DNA of 18,049 bases from Clostridiales bacterium (lineage in GTDB: Bacteria > Bacillota > Clostridia > Tissierellales > Sedimentibacteraceae). The notes beneath the pieces were generated by a model that worked only from the letters and a program-made list of their open reading frames with translations, had not been told where the DNA came from and made no database searches. Location: the NCBI GenBank assembly GCA_003457065.1, contig DMJQ01000022.1, forward strand, positions 14,145 through 32,193, in the 5' to 3' direction. Position numbers and translations under genes: made by a program. Within the stretch, counting starts at the first letter, position 1; every line of letters starts with the position of its first letter. Below are positions 14,212 through 18,049 of this stretch, piece after piece.

Positions 14212-14513
14212 ATGTCATGCTTATTGACGGAATTTAACAATGGAAAGATTCAATTGCATAACAGGTTAGTGATGCCGCCTATGGCTACGGCAAATGCAGA
14301 TGAACAAGGAAGAATGAACAGGGATATTTTTCAATTCAATAGGAAGCAATCAAAAAGGCTGTAGAAATTCCTGTAATATTAACCGGGGGGATCGCTGAGC
14401 CCTCAAAGGCAGAACAGTTATTAGCAGAAAAAAAAGCTGATTTTATTGGTGTGGGAAGAGCAATATTGAAGGATTCCTCATGGGCAGGAAAGGCAATAGA
14501 AAGCTTAAGATAA
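14212..14513 (+). pseudogene. Remnant of an NADH:flavin oxidoreductase / old yellow enzyme gene with a large internal deletion
   Basis: A GGAGG (14201-14205) and ATG 14212 begin a frame reading MSCLLTEFNNGKIQLHNR and then LVMPPMATANADEQGR, the typical N-terminus of OYE-family enzymes, which ends at TAG 14362. In another frame, from about 14343 to TAA 14511, the C-terminal end of the same family appears: AIKKAVEIPVILTGGIAEP, LLAEKKADFIGVGRAIL. A full enzyme has about 340 residues; about 44 remain at the front and about 56 at the back, so roughly 240 codons are missing. The junction lies near 14330-14345 and shifts the frame. The catalytic His and Tyr of the barrel centre are lost, so no activity is possible. 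Intact ends and good identity suggest a recent deletion. Position after the flavodoxin-ferredoxin gene suggests a former operon. Confidence 0.88.
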
Positions 14514-14547
14514 AAACTGTCTTGACGAGCAGGGCTTTTTATATAAA

Positions 14548-14580
14548 CAAAGAACCGATATTGTGCATATCGGTTCTTTG
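14548..14580. terminator. 13-bp hairpin terminator between the OYE remnant and the minus-strand secreted protein gene
   Basis: CAAAGAACCGATA (14548-14560) and TATCGGTTCTTTG (14568-14580) pair perfectly around a 7-nt loop. On the minus strand it begins 10 nt after the stop of the gene at 14591 and is followed by TTTATAT, so it mainly serves that gene. On the plus strand no T-tract follows. Confidence 0.8.
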
Positions 14581-14590
14581 TATTGGGGGA

Positions 14591-15550
14591 TCATTCTGAC
14601 AGAGGGCTGTCAGGATTTATAACAATGTTATTTTCAAGGAAGCTGACCGTATTGATTTTTACAGCATCCTTGAAGAAGTTTAATGGCACATATGTGTGCC
14701 CGTTATTTAATACGGGCGCTTCTTCAGACGATATTGCGGTTCCTTCTGCCAAATAGCCCTGCTCTCCTAATTTGAATGAAATATTGCTGCCGACATGAAC
14801 ACGCTTTTCATCGTTGTTCCATGATACTTCATATCCGAGTGTTTCAGATATTGCACGTACAGGGACCATTACAGTTCCTGCTTCACTGATATAGGCATCG
14901 GGAGCATCTATTAAAGTATCTTTCACTATTATGCTTATTTTATCTTCAATCTGCGCAGATAAAACAACTATTTTTTTAGGAGAAGTCTGAGCAGGGATGC
15001 TCTTTGTTGTAACATCGTAATAAACAATTAAATTTCTGTTAGAAAGAGCGTTTTTAAGATCTTCAATGCTTGGCTTAGCAACCCAGTTTATTTCTGTGTT
15101 ATTTTCCCATAATATTTCGGTTTTCTCTGAAATATTCAGTTTTAACTGCTTATCGCTGCTTAACAAATCAAAATCAAATTTGTCGGCTTTTACGAAGCCT
15201 TCCTCATATGCGGGAGTAACAATGTCAATTGTATATTGAGGAGGATAAATTAAAATCATTGGCCTTCCTGATTCATAATATCCTGTGATTTTCAATCCTT
15301 TTTCAATCTTTACACCATCTGCATAATAAGTATTTTCATTCAGTATAAAATGTGCCTGTGTACCGTCTTCATTTTCCAAAAATATTTTTGTTATTGCATT
15401 GTCAGTTTTTTCTATTTCACTGACAGTTCCCGTAAATGAAAGATAAAAGGGCTGCGGCTGCATAACTTCCGTTTCACCTGCAAAGATCGGAACAATGGAA
15501 AAACACATTATTGATAAAACAAATGAAATTATTTTTATTAACTTTTTCAT
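14591..15550 (-). CDS. Secreted protein with copper amine oxidase N-terminal-like (stalk) domain
   Basis: 319 residues from ATG 15550, preceded by GGAGG with 5-nt spacing; the upstream ATG at 15562 overlaps this ribosome site. Residues 1-24 form a signal peptide (MKK, hydrophobic core, IFA end). Residues 30-130 form a beta-rich part beginning with YLSFTGTVSEIEKTD, which looks like an OB-type or SH3-like domain; a middle part spans about 130-205. The C-terminal 100 residues carry the Cu_amine_oxidN1 signature: GTVMVPVRAISETLGYEVSW, then NGHTYVPLNFF. In Clostridia this module occurs without any oxidase domain and is regarded as a cell-surface or peptidoglycan-associating module. There are no cysteines or metal-ligand clusters that would suggest enzyme activity. 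It is divergent from the lectin-repeat gene (154 bp between starts). Function unknown. Confidence 0.85.
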   Translation of the reverse strand: MKKLIKIISFVLSIMCFSIVPIFAGETEVMQPQPFYLSFTGTVSEIEKTDNAITKIFLENEDGTQAHFILNENTYYADGVKIEKGLKITGYYESGRPMILIYPPQYTIDIVTPAYEEGFVKADKFDFDLLSSDKQLKLNISEKTEILWENNTEINWVAKPSIEDLKNALSNRNLIVYYDVTTKSIPAQTSPKKIVVLSAQIEDKISIIVKDTLIDAPDAYISEAGTVMVPVRAISETLGYEVSWNNDEKRVHVGSNISFKLGEQGYLAEGTAISSEEAPVLNNGHTYVPLNFFKDAVKINTVSFLENNIVINPDSPLSE

Positions 15551-15704
15551 AAATACCTCCAAGTAAAATTAATGTTTTATAATTAGACGGATTTGTTACA
15601 ATAAAGTTCCACATTGGATATGTTAATTATTTTAAATAAATAGGAACATGTCAAAGAATTCCAAATAAAATAATGTAATAAAGATAATTTAAGGAGGTTT
15701 ATAT

Positions 15705-16637
15705 ATGTACAGAAACCCGTATGACGGATTCAATTTTCCCTGGTATAACGATCCGTGCTTCATTATTGCACAGCAGCAAAGGACTACTCAGGATATTATA
15801 AGTAGGTTTCGTTCGGAAAATGCTAATTTATACAGGGAATTGGAACAAAACGGATTGAATAAAAATGTAGCTGATTATATGTTACCTTTTTTGGTTTCTT
15901 ATTTGATTAATCAGGGCAAACTAAGTAGTTCGCCTGCGCAGATTTATAGTCAATTTCAAAGCCAGTACCCATGGTTCAACTTAATGATAAGACAGTTTAA
16001 TATTCCGAAAAATATGGTAGACAGATACATGTTGAGAATAATTGAAATACTGATGAATATTATAAGAGGAGAACAGCCATCACCTGGACCGGCGCCCGGT
16101 TGGTCACAATGGGAGGACCTCGGAGGAGTATTGACTACGGCACCTGCAGCAGCTTCATGGGGGCAGAACCGCATTGATGTTTTCTCCGGCGGAACAGATA
16201 ATGCCATGTGGCACAAATGGTGGGACGGCAGCAGGTGGAGCGACTGGGAGAACCTGGGAGGAACTCTTACATCATCACCGGCGGCAGTATCCTGGGGGCC
16301 AAACAGAATTGATGTATTTGCGAGAGGTACCAATAATGACCTGATTCATAAATGGTGGGACGGAAGAACATGGAGCAACTGGGAGAGCCTTGGCGGAACA
16401 CTGACATCAGGGCCGACTGTATCATCGCGCCAGCCAAACCAGCTGGAAGTATTTGCGAGAGGACAGAACAACAATCTAATTAAAAGAACATGGAACGGAT
16501 CGCGCTGGGAAGACTGGCAGACCATCGGAGGAAATCTCAATTCAGAGCCTGCGGCAGTATCATGGGGTCCGGAACGTACAGATGTATTTGCAAGGGGACA
16601 AAACAGAAATCTGATGCATATCTGGCAGGGACAATAA
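15705..16637 (+). CDS. Protein with helical N-terminal domain and four PLL/DUF346-like lectin-propeller repeats
   Basis: 310 residues; AAGGAGG lies 7 nt before the ATG. No signal peptide or membrane helix is seen. Residues 1-120 are rich in Tyr, Phe, Asn and Gln and look helical; I do not recognise this part. A short Pro/Gly linker (124-132) follows. Residues 133-177, 178-222, 223-267 and 268-310 are four repeats of 45 residues (last 43) with the pattern W-x-x-W-x-x-[IL]-G-G-x-L-[TN], a Trp-Gly or similar turn, [IL]-[DE]-V-F-[AS]-[RG]-G, N-x-L-x-[HK], W-x-G. This is the pattern of fucose-binding PLL-type beta-propeller lectins, where each repeat is one blade. Four blades do not close a seven-blade ring, so self-association would be needed or the fold is open. 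The repeats are far richer in GC than the N-terminal part. A spore-coat or surface glycan-binding role is a guess based on the missing signal peptide and spore-former context. Confidence 0.75.
   Translation: MYRNPYDGFNFPWYNDPCFIIAQQQRTTQDIISRFRSENANLYRELEQNGLNKNVADYMLPFLVSYLINQGKLSSSPAQIYSQFQSQYPWFNLMIRQFNIPKNMVDRYMLRIIEILMNIIRGEQPSPGPAPGWSQWEDLGGVLTTAPAAASWGQNRIDVFSGGTDNAMWHKWWDGSRWSDWENLGGTLTSSPAAVSWGPNRIDVFARGTNNDLIHKWWDGRTWSNWESLGGTLTSGPTVSSRQPNQLEVFARGQNNNLIKRTWNGSRWEDWQTIGGNLNSEPAAVSWGPERTDVFARGQNRNLMHIWQGQ
16101..16634 (+). repeat. Four tandem 135-bp coding repeats (lectin blades)
   Basis: Repeat units begin at 16101, 16236, 16371 and 16506; each is 135 bp except the last (129 bp). 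They are similar but not identical at DNA level; GTATTTGCGAGAGG, for example, recurs in units 2 and 3. A 60-base line inside (16141-16200) has 33 G/C, whereas a line in the N-terminal part (15841-15900) has 17. Confidence 0.85.
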
Positions 16638-16694
16638 GCCGGAGAATAAAATAACAATTACCTAAAAGTGTATTCCATAAGTATGCTTTTATAG

Positions 16695-16728
16695 AAATGC
16701 CATAGGATGTTAAATCTTATGGCATTTT
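16695..16728 (+). terminator. Terminator of the lectin-repeat gene
   Basis: AAATGCCATA-GGA (16695-16707) pairs with TCT-TATGGCATTT (16715-16727) including one G-U pair, 7-nt loop, and a T-run within and after the 3' arm. Confidence 0.85.
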
Positions 16729-17030
16729 TCTTTTTTGATTAAAAAACAAGCGTTAACTACTGTTCAGTTTAGTGATTTGAAATTAATTCTGATTTTTACA
16801 AATCATTATTGGAGGATTGCAAAGAGTTGGTATTGTTTTTTAATAATTCTGACTAAATGTTTTTTATTAGACCATAAAATTTCAAATATTAAGCTGAGGG
16901 TACGAAATAAAATACACAAATTACTAATAGCTGTATTTTTGCTGATAAATATTTTATTAGTTACTATAGCATCGGGTTTTGATATAATATGGTAGTTATT
17001 AAATGCGAAACAGATTACAATACGTTAGCG

Positions 17031-17058
17031 TTACAATGTTTTATTATCTGTCTATGAT
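17031..17058 (+). promoter_or_regulatory. Predicted promoter of the P5C dehydrogenase gene
   Basis: TTACAA (17031-17036) and TATGAT (17053-17058) are spaced by 16 bp, leaving a short leader of about 17 nt with GAGGAGG (17071-17077). The same heptamer TTACAAT also occurs 16 bp upstream at 17015. Confidence 0.45.
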
Positions 17059-17081
17059 ACTAATATTAGTGAGGAGGCAAA

Positions 17082-18049
17082 ATGAACAGTATTATAAAAG
17101 AAATGAATTTTGAAAATGAACCTGTATTAAAATACCTGCCCGGCAGCCGTGAACGGGCAGAATTGGAGATGGAACTTGACAAAATAAAAAAATCTTATCT
17201 TGAGATACCATTAATAATCGGCGGAAAAGAAATAAGAAAGGGCAGAAAGGGAAAATGCATCATTCCTCATGACCATAATAAAGTCATCGGCGAATATCAC
17301 ATTGCCGGCAGAAAAGAAGCTGAGATGGCTGTTGAGGAAGCTTTGAAAGCTAAGGCAAGGTGGGAAAAAATGCCGTGGGAGCACAGGGTTTCAATATTTC
17401 TAAAAGCTGCTCAACTTGCGGCGGGTCCTTGGAGAGCAAAGCTGAATGCTGCTACAATGCTGACCCAGAGCAAGACATATAAACAGGCTGAAATAGATTC
17501 TGCTTGCGAATTGGTCGACTTTTTAAGATATAACGCTTACTGCCTGCAGCAATTGTACGGAGAGCAGCCCATATCCGTAAAGGATGTGTGGAATAGAACG
17601 GAGTACAGGCCTTTAGAAGGATTTGTCTTTGCCGTGTCGCCATTTAATTTTACTTCAATAGCCAGCAATCTGCCGGGAGCTCCTGCTGTTGCAGGCAATA
17701 CCGTGGTATGGAAACCTGCATCAAGCACTGTTTTTTCATCATATATTGTATACAGGCTGTTTATGGAAGCAGGGCTTCCTGATGGAGTGATTAACTTTAT
17801 CCCCGGCAATGCCGGCGATATAAGTGATGCTGTGTTAGCCAGCGAGCATTTGAGCGGCATACATTTTACGGGTTCAACCGAGGTTTTTCGTCATATGTGG
17901 ACAGCGGTGGGAAACAATATAGCAAATTACAGGTCGTTTCCGAGGATTGTAGGAGAAACAGGAGGTAAGAATTATATTATAGCTCATCCATCCGCCGACA
18001 GGGATCTGCTGACAGAAGGACTTGTTGACGGAGCTTTTGAGTATCAGGC
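17082..18049 (+). CDS. 1-pyrroline-5-carboxylate dehydrogenase (L-glutamate gamma-semialdehyde dehydrogenase), 5' part
   Basis: The frame is open from ATG 17082 to the window end (322 codons of an expected 540 or so). The enzyme oxidises glutamate semialdehyde, from proline or ornithine breakdown, to glutamate with NAD+. The sequence belongs to the ALDH4A1-like branch: IIGGKEIRKG (45-54), AVSPFNFTSIASNLPGAPA (184-202) with the conserved Asn of the active site in FNFT, NTVVWKPA with K211 for cofactor, HFTGSTEVF (261-269), and the Glu of the ELGGK-type motif as E292 in GETGGKN. The catalytic cysteine lies beyond the edge. GAGGAGG is 4 nt upstream of the ATG. Its product, glutamate, is the substrate of the gdh enzyme encoded about 7 kb upstream, which fits proline/arginine fermentation. 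Names pruA or rocA would both fit, so none is assigned. No proline dehydrogenase is in view. Confidence 0.92.
   Translation, partial: MNSIIKEMNFENEPVLKYLPGSRERAELEMELDKIKKSYLEIPLIIGGKEIRKGRKGKCIIPHDHNKVIGEYHIAGRKEAEMAVEEALKAKARWEKMPWEHRVSIFLKAAQLAAGPWRAKLNAATMLTQSKTYKQAEIDSACELVDFLRYNAYCLQQLYGEQPISVKDVWNRTEYRPLEGFVFAVSPFNFTSIASNLPGAPAVAGNTVVWKPASSTVFSSYIVYRLFMEAGLPDGVINFIPGNAGDISDAVLASEHLSGIHFTGSTEVFRHMWTAVGNNIANYRSFPRIVGETGGKNYIIAHPSADRDLLTEGLVDGAFEYQ

Larger units (their letters stand above)
16638..17081. other. Non-coding region of 444 bp between the lectin-repeat gene and the P5C dehydrogenase gene
   Basis: It holds a terminator (16695-16728) and a predicted promoter (17031-17058) with a TTACAAT direct repeat (17015-17021 and 17031-17037). 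Between them, a frame from a TTG at 16735 to 16995 could encode 86 hydrophobic, Ile/Leu/Lys-rich residues, but it begins inside the terminator T-tract and has no ribosome site or family resemblance. Nothing else is recognised. Confidence 0.6.

Noticed and set aside
14514-14547. Plus-strand terminator directly after the OYE remnant
   Set aside because: A T-run (14536-14540) follows a G-rich stretch, but no stem of useful length forms upstream of it.
15956-16657. Long minus-strand ORFs opposite the lectin repeats
   Set aside because: They are shadows caused by the GC-richer repetitive codons of the real plus-strand gene.
16735-16995. 86-residue hydrophobic ORF
   Set aside because: It starts with TTG inside the terminator T-tract, lacks a ribosome site, and has Ile/Leu/Lys-rich text typical of random AT-rich DNA.
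1-18049. tRNA, rRNA, CRISPR or phage genes
   Set aside because: No cloverleaf, repeat-spacer pattern, ribosomal RNA words, integrase or structural phage genes were seen on either strand.

Overview
The window looks like chromosomal DNA of a low-GC, anaerobic, spore-forming member of the Firmicutes (Clostridia/Tissierellia type). The reasons are an AT-rich base composition, strong AGGAGG ribosome binding sites, TTG starts, many intrinsic terminators, spore-linked families (GerM, YtvI), the NADH-sensing repressor Rex, a flavodoxin-ferredoxin fusion, and a glutamate dehydrogenase whose catalytic residues fall one position from the clostridial NAD enzyme. An amino-acid fermenter such as Sedimentibacter would fit, but the genus cannot be proved from this sequence.

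Layout. 1-441 (minus): 5' part of a MocR/GntR-aminotransferase regulator. 688-4106 (plus): likely operon of pgeF, carbamate kinase (arcC) and a YtcJ-type amidohydrolase, closed by a terminator. 4331-5386 (plus): a GerM-like spore lipoprotein whose two GerMN domains are separated by two adjacent in-frame TAA codons. 5454-6461 (minus): orphan NitT/TauT-type substrate-binding lipoprotein, convergent with gerM across a bidirectional terminator. 6699-8391 (plus): PiT phosphate transporter plus its DUF47/PhoU-like partner, then rex (8478-9137). 9188-9716: long non-coding region with repeats and the gdh promoter. 9717-11060: glutamate dehydrogenase. 11180-12253 (minus): YtvI-type membrane protein. 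12443-14154 (plus): shikimate dehydrogenase and an EFR1-type flavodoxin-ferredoxin protein, followed by a remnant of an old-yellow-enzyme gene (14212-14513) that has lost its centre. 14591-15550 (minus): secreted protein with a copper-amine-oxidase-N-like domain. 15705-16637 (plus): unusual protein with an alpha-helical N-terminus and four 45-residue lectin-propeller repeats. 17082 to the end (plus): start of a 1-pyrroline-5-carboxylate dehydrogenase gene.

Metabolic theme. Several genes meet at glutamate and carbamoyl phosphate: P5C dehydrogenase yields glutamate, glutamate dehydrogenase deaminates it to 2-oxoglutarate with NADH, Rex senses NADH/NAD+, and carbamate kinase makes ATP from carbamoyl phosphate. 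This link is inferred from families; the genes are not in one operon.

No tRNA, rRNA, CRISPR array or intact mobile element was seen. I found no clear multi-gene undescribed system. The items most worth a second look are the lectin-repeat protein, the double-stop gerM, the partly deleted OYE gene and the repeat-rich DNA upstream of gdh and between the MocR gene and pgeF.
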